A stretch of 20,333 nt of DNA from a virus, in the IMG/VR virus record IMGVR_UViG_3300021185_003239, positions 1 to 20,333 of that record; one strand, 5' to 3'. Shown piece after piece: positions 6,501-16,000 of the stretch. The position numbers were made by a program, and so were the translations under genes. The first letter of the stretch is position 1; every line of letters begins with the position of its first letter. A model generated the notes under the pieces. That model saw only the letters and a program-made list of their open reading frames with translations. It did not search any database and had not been told where the DNA came from.

Positions 6501-9500
6501 AATAGTGCATTTAATATTTCAGTAAGTTCGCCTGCAGGTGAAGGGTTGTTTATTAGAAAACCACCTACACCGTTTCCGTTCTTTTACGACGGCGCTCGTT
6601 ATCAAGTTAATACAATTACAAACTACGATAAGTCAACAGGAACATGTACACTAGTTTTAGATGAAACAAGTAATGTTGCAGATCTTATAACTAGAGAAAT
6701 TGATAGTATTACTAAAGGCAATCCAGGCATAATGACCTTTACAACTAATCATCCGTTCAGCGATGGTGATAGGCTTCAAATTAGTAATGTAAATGGCATG
6801 ACACAAATCAACGGTGATACCGTTTTTGTAAAAACTACAGCTAATCCAAATGAAATTGAGTTGTACAATAATGTAGGTCTAACTGTTCCTACAAATACTC
6901 TCGGATATAGTACCTATACAGGTGGCGGTAATGCAGTGACACTTGCTGAAGGGCAAGGCTGGACAAGCGGCACAGGCGTTGATATCTTTGTACAAAGCGG
7001 CGGTAATAGATCAATGCTTGCAAACGACTTTACACAAATCAACGATTTAGGATTTGGTTGTCTTGCAATTAACAATGCGTTATCAGAACTTGTTAGTATG
7101 TTTACATACTACTGTCACACAGGTTATCTTGCAGCTGATGGTTCGCAGATACGTAGTATTGCTGGTAATAACAGTTATGGATTCTTTGGACTGGTTGCCG
7201 AAGGTGCAGATCCGGATGAAATAGCAACATCAGTAAATCTAGGTGCAAATATGGTATTCCCTGCTAAGACATTCAGAGCAGATGGATATTTAAATTTTGC
7301 AAGTGCAGTTCCAAGTGTAGGAACAGTAAGCAATGGTCAACAAATTGTGCAAGGTCTTATTGAAACAACTATTACCGGTATTACACAAGCGAGCCCTGCT
7401 GTGGTGACTACAAGTGCAGCTCATAATTTATCCGATGGCGACTTGATTACAATAAACGATGTAGTTGGAATGACTGAAGTAAACGGATTACAATATTATG
7501 TAGATGTACAATCACCGACAACATTTGATCTATACACAGATAGCGCACTATCGACTGCATATGATAGTACAACAAACACAGCATATAGCAGCGGCGGTGA
7601 AGGAGTTCGTGCAGCAAATGCTACGGCAACTGTTAGCTTCCAAGGCGAAGAAGATGGATCAGGTAATCCTACAAGAATTTATGTACATACAACTAGTGGT
7701 TCATTTAATACAACTAATAGATGTACAACTGCAACAAGTACAGACGTTGGTATTCCGACAGCAGTTGAAAACCTAGACACCGATGCCAAAGAAGGTTCGT
7801 TGTTTATGTATGCATACGACTTAGACGGCTTTCCAAATAATACAAGTGAAGTAGAAGTTTATCACGATGTGAATTTGTATCAACCTTACGAAATTACAAA
7901 CGCAAGCGATGCAGGATTTACATTAAGCAGTTATGAAATTGATACTGCTACCGCAGTTGGTTTATCAGGAACGTATAGTGCAAACAATACAAAATTACAA
8001 ATAAGTAAAATTCAACAAGGCGGCGGCACATATCAAGTTCGAATTGACGATCCTGGAACAGGTGCAACGATATCAGAAACTATTATCATACCTGGTAATT
8101 TGCTAGGTGGTGCTACACCGGCCAATGATGCTACAGTGACAATTACTGATGCAGACGGCGGATTAATAAATGCTGCAACCGTAAGTGGTACTCCAAGAGT
8201 TGACGATAGTACACCAATAAAAAGTGGTATTGTATATAGATTTAATTTTGGCACAGGACTAGAAGGAACTGCATCAAACGGCTTGCAGCAAGACACTTCA
8301 CATGATACAAGTCTTGTTATAAGACACAAGCAAAACTTCTTACTTGATAACTTCCCAGGCGAAGATTTGCCAGTGCGTCCTAGTACAGCATTTCAGTTTG
8401 TAGACGACACAACAGATTTTACATATCGTACAATTGCATTTGGAGCAACCATAACAGATGGTGTGACAGTTGGCGCAGATCAAAAGATGGTGACCTTTGA
8501 TTCAAACTTTAGATATATTGATCTTACTTTAGACAGAACTGGAGACGCACTACTAGATACCGAAAGTGCATTTTATACAGCGGCTACTATAAATCCAAAC
8601 TATGTAGATATTATGTCATCGCCGACTCCGGCACTAAGTGGCACTATTACAATGGGTAATACAGCAGCAACAACAAGTACAGATGGTAGTAGATTCTTAG
8701 TAATCAGTCCTTTAGATACCACTGATGAAGAACGTATTCAAAACTATGATATGATCTTTACATGGGGCGGCAAGGTTCATCAAATTGTAGGCTATGCTGT
8801 ATATGAATATCCAGCAGGTTCAGGAACAAGAGAAGTTGGTGTTATTGAAATTCAAGACCTAGCAGGAAGTGATGTTAACTTCCCTGCACTATCTGGAAGT
8901 GCATATGGTGGCCTTGCAGTAAGTTCAGTTATATCAGATGGGCTTGTACTCAAAGCAGGACTTGCAGAAGGCGAAGCAGCAGACATTACAGTGAACATTA
9001 GTACATGCCGTGCTACAGGACATGACATGCTTGATATTGGTACTGGTGGATTTAACACCAGCAACTATCCAGAACGTATTTACGGTGAACCGTTTGGTAC
9101 AAGTGCAATTAGTACAAACGATGCTATTGACAGCGAAGGCTTTAATAGTTCTGCACAAGTACAAGAACGCAACAAAGGGCGTGTGTTTACTGTTATGACA
9201 GACCAAGACGGTTTCTTCCGTGTTGGTAGATTCTTTACAGTTGACCAAGGTACTGGTAGTGTCACATTTAATGCTGCACTTGTTCTAACAAACATTGACG
9301 GTATTGGATTCAAACGTGGTGTACGTGTAAACGAGTTCTCAAACGATGCTACATTTACAGATGCAAAAGGCGATGCAGTACCTACACAAACAGCAGTTGA
9401 AGGTTATCTTAATGCACGTTTAGGAAGAGATAGGTTTGGCGTAGAACTAACTACTGGACAGATTCCAACAGGTGGCGGATACTTGTTCAAGTTAGGTGAT

Positions 9501-10580
9501 ACAATGGATGGCACACTTAACATGGGCCTTAACAAACTTACTGGTCTTGCTGCACCTGATCCAGCACAAGGTAGTGATGCTGTTAACATACAATACTTTG
9601 AAGATAACACAGACGAGATTAATGATATCGGCGATGTCACTGTCACTGGCACAGGTACAGGAATACGAGGAGACTTGTTAGTATTCACAGGAACAGATCA
9701 AGATAGTGAAAACTGTAATGTAATTGGCGACATACAGATTACATACGATCCGTTAGCACCTAATCAAATTGAAATAGGGTTCAGTCCTGGTAGTATTGAT
9801 AATAATGATATTAGTGCATCAGCAGCAATAGCGCAAAGCAAGTTGAACATGAATGCAGCAACTACTAGAGCAAACGCTAGTGGTATTACACAAGCTGATT
9901 TAGGACTTGCAAGTTTTGATAGTAGTAGCTTTACTGCTACAAACGGTTGGATTGAAATAACAGCCGGCGGTATTGCTAATGCTAAACTAGCAAACGACGG
10001 TATTACAATTGGTAGCACTGATGTTTCCTTAGGTGATACTATTACAGCACTAACAGGAATTACTACAATTAACCATACTGGTAATATTACAGGACCAGCA
10101 AACAGCGGCGCAGACAATGGCGTAAGCATTGGTAGTAATTCTAATAGGTACAACACAGTTTGGGCTACATCCTTTAATGGTACTGCTACAGAAGCACTTT
10201 ATGCTGACCTTGCAGAGAACTATTTAGGAGATGCAGACTACGAGCCAGGAACAGTTCTAGTATTTGGTGGTGATGCAGAAGTCACAGTATGTACAGCAAA
10301 AGGTCAAACAAGTGCAGCAGGTGTAGTGACAACAAATCCAGCACACTTGATGAACAGTGCGCTACAAGGAGATCATGTAGTAGGATTAGCATTGCAAGGT
10401 AGAGTGCCTTGTAAAGTTATTGGCAAGGTTGCTAAAGGTGACATGCTTGTCACAAGTGCTGTACCAGGTTATGCTATTGTTAATAATGCGCCGGGCATCG
10501 GACAAGTTATTGGTAAAGCAGTTGGAACCAAAGACAGCGACGAACGTGGCATGGTTGAAGTAGTAGTAGGGAGAGTATAA
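3501..10580 (+). CDS. Giant mosaic virion structural protein (probable tail fiber / baseplate-periphery, 2359 aa)
   Basis: AGGAAG precedes ATG 3501. Visible parts in order: an N-terminal module, residues 1-40 (GNDGTGDSIRESF...VNDNFTELY), shared with three other genes here; a fiber repeat at 198-275 (TGDTMTGALEV); a start like right-handed beta-helix proteins from about 279 (NIYVATNGNDE) to about 615 (GIYNEHMPIKLPENVSIKGD); a helical segment near 366-425, repeated near 780-835 (RRDYALVIDGILADLRTGG); beta-rich core blocks such as GGFMMVLDPEGQIL and SMLANDFTQINDLGFG; two FCCH-like repeats at 1070-1145 and 1291-1368; a second LGDTMDGTL repeat near 1994; and a C-terminal domain from about 2215 with YADLAENY at 2234. 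I recall the core and C-terminal blocks from large T4-like cyanophage structural proteins. The role is probably host contact or baseplate decoration. It lacks a signal peptide. It ends in TAATG with the next gene. Confidence 0.85.
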   Translation: MAKKEVDIGIEGNDGTGDSIRESFRKVNDNFTELYAVFGLGGSISFKNIDDTPDSYLGNAGGIVAVNSTETGMGFYKYISDALDNADTRSAGRINNSVVVEFDDVDPSTPDQSGTVKIIINDPHIERDPDPRITAPADFQGVPAYSVSLNNDLRNTSGTGADINTLVTDWNTTHTTQPSITTENIIPTIGYNNDSYVNLTGDTMTGALEVPAGASGAQVPRTEEVITRAGSEVNRRMLDTLYLADHPNPIEGFGTPNGKDDLQAVTKLYVDTQGYSSATNIYVATNGNDEQTSTPAGQEGRAPQYSYKTINAAMRRAEEIIDSTPFEPGPYVQTVTYDQQSTNTTVSARSGYISWAAGVETTASTLIDDNINSLQEDVQEYVATNYPDLTYEIDICKRDVDLIVDSVRLDVLAGATVNYLSRWAGLRYNANPSAVKAKTVQLEATVASIALVRTTVLGLLDSELSLSAGDPVYDAYADRFTEVISILNGTPVALSGTGTGYTFDFLNGTYDSVDQGVEGNSDLIEGKIIVGKTSGAKGIITNYTRSATGTTDRITVDLVEPILFELDEELEFGNLTRNNQVTVRVESGIYNEHMPIKLPENVSIKGDEFRRVVLRPKAGVSQSKWANTYFYRDAVIDNLPAAYSPIETIGSISAADPLRQQGTYNLDNEQWTSNGDGVEAEFTVVVDGFGAVSITATNSGDGFIVGEVITIKNDQLGSGAGAADVSFTITATGGGTTFIHPINGKNGKYGYHYVTDASNVITVGTDAATNPGKFSQAARLIELNKDFIIEETIAYTNVNYPAPGFIYNADKWRRDYALVIDGILADLRTGGRESTLTNQKEFFTRTDTGQTTERLAVTQNLIPIIAHTLTNGDVSAYTPISAEPVITDTDYTPETEAQTNATALVNCIAFAFDASYNPPLNNNEMDVLLCNDGTIVRNLTVQRHGGFMMVLDPEGQILTRSPYCQTGSSFSQSKGTRRNFAGGLFIDGYAGNMPITVDTVNSAFNISVSSPAGEGLFIRKPPTPFPFFYDGARYQVNTITNYDKSTGTCTLVLDETSNVADLITREIDSITKGNPGIMTFTTNHPFSDGDRLQISNVNGMTQINGDTVFVKTTANPNEIELYNNVGLTVPTNTLGYSTYTGGGNAVTLAEGQGWTSGTGVDIFVQSGGNRSMLANDFTQINDLGFGCLAINNALSELVSMFTYYCHTGYLAADGSQIRSIAGNNSYGFFGLVAEGADPDEIATSVNLGANMVFPAKTFRADGYLNFASAVPSVGTVSNGQQIVQGLIETTITGITQASPAVVTTSAAHNLSDGDLITINDVVGMTEVNGLQYYVDVQSPTTFDLYTDSALSTAYDSTTNTAYSSGGEGVRAANATATVSFQGEEDGSGNPTRIYVHTTSGSFNTTNRCTTATSTDVGIPTAVENLDTDAKEGSLFMYAYDLDGFPNNTSEVEVYHDVNLYQPYEITNASDAGFTLSSYEIDTATAVGLSGTYSANNTKLQISKIQQGGGTYQVRIDDPGTGATISETIIIPGNLLGGATPANDATVTITDADGGLINAATVSGTPRVDDSTPIKSGIVYRFNFGTGLEGTASNGLQQDTSHDTSLVIRHKQNFLLDNFPGEDLPVRPSTAFQFVDDTTDFTYRTIAFGATITDGVTVGADQKMVTFDSNFRYIDLTLDRTGDALLDTESAFYTAATINPNYVDIMSSPTPALSGTITMGNTAATTSTDGSRFLVISPLDTTDEERIQNYDMIFTWGGKVHQIVGYAVYEYPAGSGTREVGVIEIQDLAGSDVNFPALSGSAYGGLAVSSVISDGLVLKAGLAEGEAADITVNISTCRATGHDMLDIGTGGFNTSNYPERIYGEPFGTSAISTNDAIDSEGFNSSAQVQERNKGRVFTVMTDQDGFFRVGRFFTVDQGTGSVTFNAALVLTNIDGIGFKRGVRVNEFSNDATFTDAKGDAVPTQTAVEGYLNARLGRDRFGVELTTGQIPTGGGYLFKLGDTMDGTLNMGLNKLTGLAAPDPAQGSDAVNIQYFEDNTDEINDIGDVTVTGTGTGIRGDLLVFTGTDQDSENCNVIGDIQITYDPLAPNQIEIGFSPGSIDNNDISASAAIAQSKLNMNAATTRANASGITQADLGLASFDSSSFTATNGWIEITAGGIANAKLANDGITIGSTDVSLGDTITALTGITTINHTGNITGPANSGADNGVSIGSNSNRYNTVWATSFNGTATEALYADLAENYLGDADYEPGTVLVFGGDAEVTVCTAKGQTSAAGVVTTNPAHLMNSALQGDHVVGLALQGRVPCKVIGKVAKGDMLVTSAVPGYAIVNNAPGIGQVIGKAVGTKDSDERGMVEVVVGRV
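6708..6935 (+). repeat. FCCH-like repeat copy 1 within the giant protein
   Basis: Residues about 1070-1145 read ITKGNPGIMTFTTNHPFSDG, then GMTQINGDT and an ELYNN block ending in YTGGGN. The order 'TTxHxxSDGDxxxI..V.GMTxxNG...LY' matches copy 2. It resembles the small beta domain often labelled 'ubiquitin-activating E1 FCCH-like' in phage tail proteins, where it is structural and has nothing to do with ubiquitin. Confidence 0.6.
7371..7604 (+). repeat. FCCH-like repeat copy 2 within the giant protein
   Basis: Residues about 1291-1368 read ITGITQASPAVVTTSAAHNL, then SDGDLITINDVVGMTEVNG, a DLYTD block and AYSSGGEG. It is a diverged partner of the copy some 660 bases upstream, best seen at the protein level. 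Confidence 0.6.
9618..9638 (+). repeat. 21-base identical repeat, copy 1 (encodes INDIGDV)
   Basis: The 21 bases coding for INDIGDV in the giant protein are identical to those at 11187-11207 in the 482-residue fiber-like gene, including all synonymous positions. Flanking DNA differs. Confidence 0.8.
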
Positions 10581-10783
10581 TGGCTAAGCAAGTAATCAAC
10601 GTAGGAACAACAGCAAACAGCGGAGGGGGCGATCCCCTTCGCAATGCTATGGTTAAAATTAATGAAAATTTTACTGAAGTATATGCAGCAGATGCAACTT
10701 TTATTAGTTTAGCAACACTTAAAACAGAAGTAGCAGCAGCAACAGACTTTGCAGACTTCCAAGCACGAATAGCAGCATTATAA
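10580..10783 (+). CDS. Stand-alone copy of the fiber N-terminal module (67 aa)
   Basis: ATG 10580 uses the last base of the giant gene's stop (TAATG), and GGGAG lies just upstream, so translation is probably coupled. The whole protein is little more than the module found at the N-terminus of its neighbours: MAKQVINVGTTANSGGGDPL, then AMVKINENFTEVYAA, followed by a short Ala-rich helical tail. The usual 'GNDGTGD' loop is replaced by NSGGGDP. It could be a free adaptor that docks on the virion, a capping or chaperone subunit for the longer fibers, or the remnant of a lost fiber gene. Its intact frame and ribosome binding site argue against a dead remnant. A late promoter element follows it. A virion-associated role is inferred from homology and place alone. 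Confidence 0.75.
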   Translation: MAKQVINVGTTANSGGGDPLRNAMVKINENFTEVYAADATFISLATLKTEVAAATDFADFQARIAAL

Positions 10784-10790
10784 TTAATGC

Positions 10791-10798
10791 GATAAATA
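10791..10798 (+). promoter_or_regulatory. T4-type late promoter element (GATAAATA)
   Basis: GATAAATA lies 25 bases before ATG 10824, in the 40-base gap after the 67-residue gene. The expected start near 10804 leaves a leader containing AAGGA at 10812-10815. Confidence 0.6.
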
Positions 10799-10823
10799 CG
10801 TATAACAATACAAGGACACGAGA

Positions 10824-12272
10824 ATGGCAAACAGATTTCCACTAGTAGTAGACACAGATGATGCAAATAAGATCAAAGAAATACCGGTAGGTGATACACT
10901 TGATCTTGCAAACAGTGGTATTGCTAATCTTACTGAATTAAGTGTTGCAGGTTCATTAAGTAGTGCAACTTTAACTACTTCAGGATTGGCAACATTAGCT
11001 AGTCTACAAGTTGCAGGTGCAACTACATTAGGTGTCACTGATGTAGGAACTATTAATGCTACAAACATAAACTTAGGTGGTGAAGCATTTACTGGTGTGC
11101 CTATTCAATCAGATTGGACTGAAACAGATAACACTAGTCTAGCATTTATACAAAATAAACCAATAATTAGTAATACAGTAGATAGTATTAATGATATCGG
11201 CGATGTCGATACTGCCGCTGCAATAAATGGTTATTATTTAGAATACAACGGATTTGAATGGAAGGCAGTTCCAAATTCCGGCGGTGATACAGAATCTATA
11301 CAAGATGCTATTTTTAGTGAAACAATAGCAGGCAGTCTTTCAATTGATGTAAATCCTCCAAGTGGTAGAGGTAGTTTAGACCTTGGCAAAACAAAGGGAG
11401 ATGCCGGCTATGGCGAAATAAGTTATACGCCACCTAATGCACTTATTAAAGGACAGCAGGATGTAATCAGTGAACTAATAAATGATAGTGCCTATGTAAA
11501 TGCAGCGTTCCTTACAGCAATTGACAGTGTCACAGGTAAGTATCTCAAAGGTTCGGATGTAATTGGATTTGGAAGAATCACTTCAACAGTTAATACAGGA
11601 TCAGGACAGGCCGAACTTACATTTGACGAAACAGGATTAATAACCGAAGAAACTGATACCTTAGAAACAGTGACAGGAAGAGGTGCAAGTAGTAGTATAG
11701 CAATAGAAGCAGATGCATTTAATCAAGCACCTACAAGTACAAACACAAATACACTAAAAGATGTTAGTATAGAAACATTAGATATTTTAACAGGTATTAC
11801 TGGTACAAACAGTACTATTGCTCTTACAAATGGTAATATTACTACAGGAGGTAATATACAAGCACAAGATATTACTGCAACACAAAACCTTAGTGCTGGA
11901 TTTATTGTTGGTGCAGTAAACATTAGCAACACTACAGGTGATATGGAATTAACTGTACCCACTGGTAGTAGAATTGATATTACAGCAGGTAGACTTAGAT
12001 TAGGATCAACTACAGGCGTACCAGCCAATCCAGAAATTGGAGAAATTATATTTGACGGAAGTACATTCTTTGCCTATGTTAATGACACAGACGGTGCAGG
12101 AACAGCTGGCGCAGTTGGATTTCCTAGTGTAAATAACCCATTTGGTTTACAATTACCACAAGTAGAAACAGGAGACGAGCCACTTCCTGCGGTTGAGGGT
12201 ATGATGATATATAATCTTACAGATGATGAAGTACAAGTATATAAACCAACTGGGTGGACGTCAATAGGATAA
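10824..12272 (+). CDS. Fiber-like virion structural protein (482 aa)
   Basis: ATG 10824 follows a late promoter element and AAGGA. The protein starts MANRFPLVVDTDDANKIKEI and then has a long run of short Ser/Thr/Gly/Ala/Leu repeats (residues about 30-90, TELSVAGSLSSATLTTSGLA style) of the kind that form triple-stranded beta fibers. It has an NKPIISNTVDSINDIGDVDT block, whose INDIGDV part is shared at DNA level with the giant protein. Further beta repeats (ALTNGNITTGGNIQAQDITA) follow, and the last 80 residues (EIGEIIFDGSTFFAYV and MMIYNLTDDEVQVY) resemble small globular tips seen at fiber ends. It lacks the N-terminal module of its neighbours. The most likely role is a short fiber or a distal fiber segment that contacts the cell. 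Which partner it binds cannot be seen. Confidence 0.75.
   Translation: MANRFPLVVDTDDANKIKEIPVGDTLDLANSGIANLTELSVAGSLSSATLTTSGLATLASLQVAGATTLGVTDVGTINATNINLGGEAFTGVPIQSDWTETDNTSLAFIQNKPIISNTVDSINDIGDVDTAAAINGYYLEYNGFEWKAVPNSGGDTESIQDAIFSETIAGSLSIDVNPPSGRGSLDLGKTKGDAGYGEISYTPPNALIKGQQDVISELINDSAYVNAAFLTAIDSVTGKYLKGSDVIGFGRITSTVNTGSGQAELTFDETGLITEETDTLETVTGRGASSSIAIEADAFNQAPTSTNTNTLKDVSIETLDILTGITGTNSTIALTNGNITTGGNIQAQDITATQNLSAGFIVGAVNISNTTGDMELTVPTGSRIDITAGRLRLGSTTGVPANPEIGEIIFDGSTFFAYVNDTDGAGTAGAVGFPSVNNPFGLQLPQVETGDEPLPAVEGMMIYNLTDDEVQVYKPTGWTSIG
11187..11207 (+). repeat. 21-base identical repeat, copy 2 (encodes INDIGDV)
   Basis: Identical to 9618-9638 in the giant structural gene and in the same coding phase. 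It is a short patch of homology shared by two fiber-type genes. Confidence 0.8.
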
Positions 12273-12278
12273 GTTTCT

Positions 12279-12286
12279 GATAAATA
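12279..12286 (+). promoter_or_regulatory. T4-type late promoter element (GATAAATA)
   Basis: GATAAATA lies 26 bases before ATG 12305 in the 32-base gap after the 482-residue gene. The predicted start near 12292 leaves CGGAG as ribosome binding site in the leader. Confidence 0.6.
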
Positions 12287-12304
12287 TATAAAACGGAGAC
12301 TAGC

Positions 12305-13006
12305 ATGGCAATTCAAACAATAAATGTAGGCGTTTTAGCGAACGACGGAACAGGCGACGATTTACGTGAAGCCTTTATTAAAGCTAATCAGAACTTTGAT
12401 GATTTAGATTTACGTGTCGCTGGATTTACAGAAATTACAGCAAGCAACATAGGTAGCTCGGGTTATAGTGTTTTTGCTGAAAAAGTTGCAAACGATTTCC
12501 AATTTAGAAAACTATCTCCTGATCCTTTATTTGCAGAAACAATGAACATCAGAGTAAGCGATGATGGAACTACAATATATCTTAGTACACCGCAGAGTCA
12601 AAGCCGATTCACAGATGGAGTAGCAACTATTACAACACCTGTAGAACAACCAATATTTGTGACAGGTGAAGAGGGTGCTGTTGTAAGCGTAAATTCAGTA
12701 GGACCTGAAATTAGAGTTAGAGGTGTAATTTCCGGAGAAACAGCGCCACAACTTAGTGCAACATTAAATGCTGACAATAACGAAATAACAAATGTTGCGG
12801 CAATAAATGGCATTACAGCAAATCAACTTGCAGGTGTATTTACTTTTGATTTTGGCGATATTGATAATGATGCAACTAGTATTATTGATTTTATTATTAA
12901 AACATTAGATGTAGACTTTGGAAGCGATAGTGGCTTGTTTGCCGATGTCGGACCAAGTGTTGATTTTGGTTCTGCAGGAAGTGATAATTTTGCGGAAGGT
13001 GCATAA
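12305..13006 (+). CDS. Virion structural protein with shared N-terminal module (233 aa)
   Basis: ATG 12305 follows a late element and CGGAG. Residues 1-38 carry the clearest form of the shared module (QTINVGVLANDGTGDDLREA, then FIKANQNFDDLDLRV). After it come ASNIGSSGYSVFAEKVANDF and a beta-rich middle with a VNSVGPEIRVRG strand block. The C-terminal 45 residues are rich in Asp, Gly, Ser and Phe (DFGDIDNDATS, DFGSDSGLF) and look flexible and acidic, perhaps calcium-binding or simply a linker. It is immediately followed by the 1308-residue gene (stop 13004-13006, ATG 13007), suggesting fixed stoichiometry. It is probably a small fiber-like or adaptor protein of the baseplate periphery. The exact position in the particle is unknown. 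Confidence 0.78.
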   Translation: MAIQTINVGVLANDGTGDDLREAFIKANQNFDDLDLRVAGFTEITASNIGSSGYSVFAEKVANDFQFRKLSPDPLFAETMNIRVSDDGTTIYLSTPQSQSRFTDGVATITTPVEQPIFVTGEEGAVVSVNSVGPEIRVRGVISGETAPQLSATLNADNNEITNVAAINGITANQLAGVFTFDFGDIDNDATSIIDFIIKTLDVDFGSDSGLFADVGPSVDFGSAGSDNFAEGA

Positions 13007-16000
13007 ATGGCTTTACCTATTTGGACTAAACTTAACGGTGACTTAGCGAACGTCGAAGAACGTGTAGTCACAACAATACCTATTCCATTAGAATCTACAG
13101 ATGGTATTACCTTAACTATATTATCTGGAGAAGTTCCTCCGGGATTGAGAATAGAAGATTATGCATTTGTAGGTACTCCTTTTGAAGTAGGCAAAACAAC
13201 TGAATTTGAATTTGTAATTAGAGCTAGTAATGATACTGGTATTGCTGATAGAACCTTTACTATTACAGTAAACGGCGAAGACGCTCCTGTTTGGCAGACA
13301 GCTCCGGGTCCACTACCTTTAAAGAAAAGTTTTAGAAATCAATATTGGGTAGACACATTAAATACAGAATTTGGATTTAAACGTTCGGTAGATAGTACAT
13401 GGATTGATCAAGATGTCACAATTTATGAAAACATACCTAGTAGAGAAACTGGTGCAAGTGGCGACTGGGCGTTTGTGACTTCTTTACAACAGGTTTGGTA
13501 CAAAATAAATACCAGATGGTATAGAGCTAATGAAACACAATTACAAGGAGTATTTGGAGCAGGCTTTACTTTCAGTATTACAAATACTACTCCTAACCCT
13601 AACATTGATATTTTTTGGTTTAACACCAACAAAGATAACAATGGATTGGATTTAAGTTTAAAAAAATACAATGACGATACACAAGTATGGGCTTCGCAGA
13701 ATTACACTGTAAGTAAGACTTCACCTATATCACCATTTGATGAACAAGTTTGGGTGCAAATTTTTGATGATACATTTGACTTTATTATTAAAAGTTATAA
13801 TGCTATTGAACGTACATGGGAAATTATTAACACATTAGTATATGGACCTACTCCTCCAGATAGACTCAACACTGCATTTTTTGTTTTAGACAGTGCTCCA
13901 GTAGACTTCCAATTGCAAGCAATTGATAGTGATTTACGAGCCGGCGAAGTGTTAAATTATTTTATTGCACAGGATGACGGAGAACTTCCTCCAGGGTTAA
14001 CACTTAGTACAGATGGTAATATTAGTGGATTTGTTGATCCAATTTTAGGACTTGACTTAGATCAAGAAGCAGGATACGATGTTGATCCTTTTGATTCGGG
14101 TCCTAGTGATTTATTTGTAGTAGACGATAACGGATTTGATAGTTATTTTTATGACACTACATTTTATGGATTTGCAGAACGAACTAGATTACCAAAAAAA
14201 TTAAACAGAAATTATACCTTTACAGTCACAGTCCAAGACGATACTAGTTTTAGTAAACGTGAGTTTAGTATTTACGTTGTTGGAGATGACTTTTTACGTT
14301 CTGATAACACAATAATGAAAGCAGCTACAGGATTATTTACAGCAGATAATACTTTCCTTAGAAATCCAATCTGGCTAACTCCTGGCAATCTAGGTGTAAA
14401 ACGTGCAAATAATTATACTACATTATATCTAGATGTATACGATCCAAATGCATTGCTTGGAGAAATAAGTTATAACTTACAACCATTCAACGACGACGGT
14501 ACTGAAAGTCTACTACCAGACGGATTAGTATTAGACGGACTGACAGGAGAATTGGCAGGTACTATTCCATATCAACCAGCAGTATCAAAAGAATATAGAT
14601 TTACTGTTGAAGCACTAAGACAATTTATTGATACAAACGATGTAGAAGAAATCAACACAAGTGTTTACGAAGATACAATTAGTGGAAAAACACAACTTAA
14701 AATCCGTAAGATAAGTCAAAATATTACCGACGGTATAACTGACTTAGATAAACTTATATCACAAGAAATACAAATTGACAATTTGGGTTATGTAATTGAG
14801 TCTGTTAATTCAGATAATGAAGATTACGATATCTTAAATCTTGCACGTGAACTAGAACCGTCTTACAAATATAAAAGATTACGCACAGCATTTTCTAATG
14901 ACGTAGGGCAAAATTACATCTATATTGTTGACTCATTGGATGGCCGAGAAGCAGCATGGAAAAACCGTAGTTTAAATTACAGCGACAGTGAACAATACCT
15001 ATTGCAAGACAGTCCTACTGAAATTATTCCAGGAAGTACAACAGCAAAAATATGGCATAAGATGGTACGCTACACTATAACAGCAGCAGATAGTGCAGGA
15101 GATTTAGAATTTAATTTTAGTGCTATAGGATTAAACGATCCTGGTGACGAAGATTTAGGTAGTGCGTTAGAATCATGGCTACAAACGCAAGGAATTGACA
15201 CAACTAATTTGTTCAAGTTAGTTAGATTAGAAGATAAACAAATAATATTTGATATACCAAGAAATGCAGTTATAGAATCTGTTATATTGAATCAAAATTT
15301 ATTTGTCACAGACGATAGTGTTTTAGACAATGTAGAAATTAATAGAAGTTTACAATTTTTTAAAGTGTTTACTGATACACCATTACAAAGAAGTTTCTCG
15401 TTAAGTAATGTATTAAATAGCTTGTCTGGTGTCCAGCTCACACTAGGTGTTGCAGCACAAACATTGATAAAGAAGAAATTAAATGTAATTCAAAACGAAG
15501 CTGTAAGCACAATTAAAACATTTACACTAAATGTTATAGGTGAAGTAGAAAGTACTATTAATTGGATAACTGATGGCAACCTAGGCACACTGCCTGCTAA
15601 CCGTCCTAGTTATGTAAAACTAGAAGCAACGACTACACTTGTGGGTGCAAATTTACGTTATGATTTTATAGATGGCAAATTACCAAACGGTTTAGAACTT
15701 AAAGCAGATGGCGAGATAACTGGTAAGCCTAACCAATTTCCAGACAGTAATGGATTGGGATTAACTGCACTTGATACACGAACCACAACATTCGACGGCG
15801 GAACAACTACATTAGATAGAGTGTATACGTTTAGAGTATTAGCAAGAGACAGATTTGGCTATAGTGCAGAAATAAAAGAATTCACAGTACGTATAACCGA
15901 TACTGATGATAAAGTATACAGCAATGTGTTTATGAAACCATTTTTAAAACAAACACAAAAAACTGCATTCCTTAACTTTATAAATGATTATGATATTTTT

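Noticed and set aside
4122-10156. Several open frames on the minus strand and in other frames beneath the giant structural gene
   Set aside because: They have no ribosome binding sites, are cysteine-, serine- or valine-rich in an unnatural way, and mirror a continuous real coding frame on the other strand.
13507-13514. AATAAATA inside the 1308-residue gene
   Set aside because: It lies within coding DNA with no start codon and ribosome binding site behind it.
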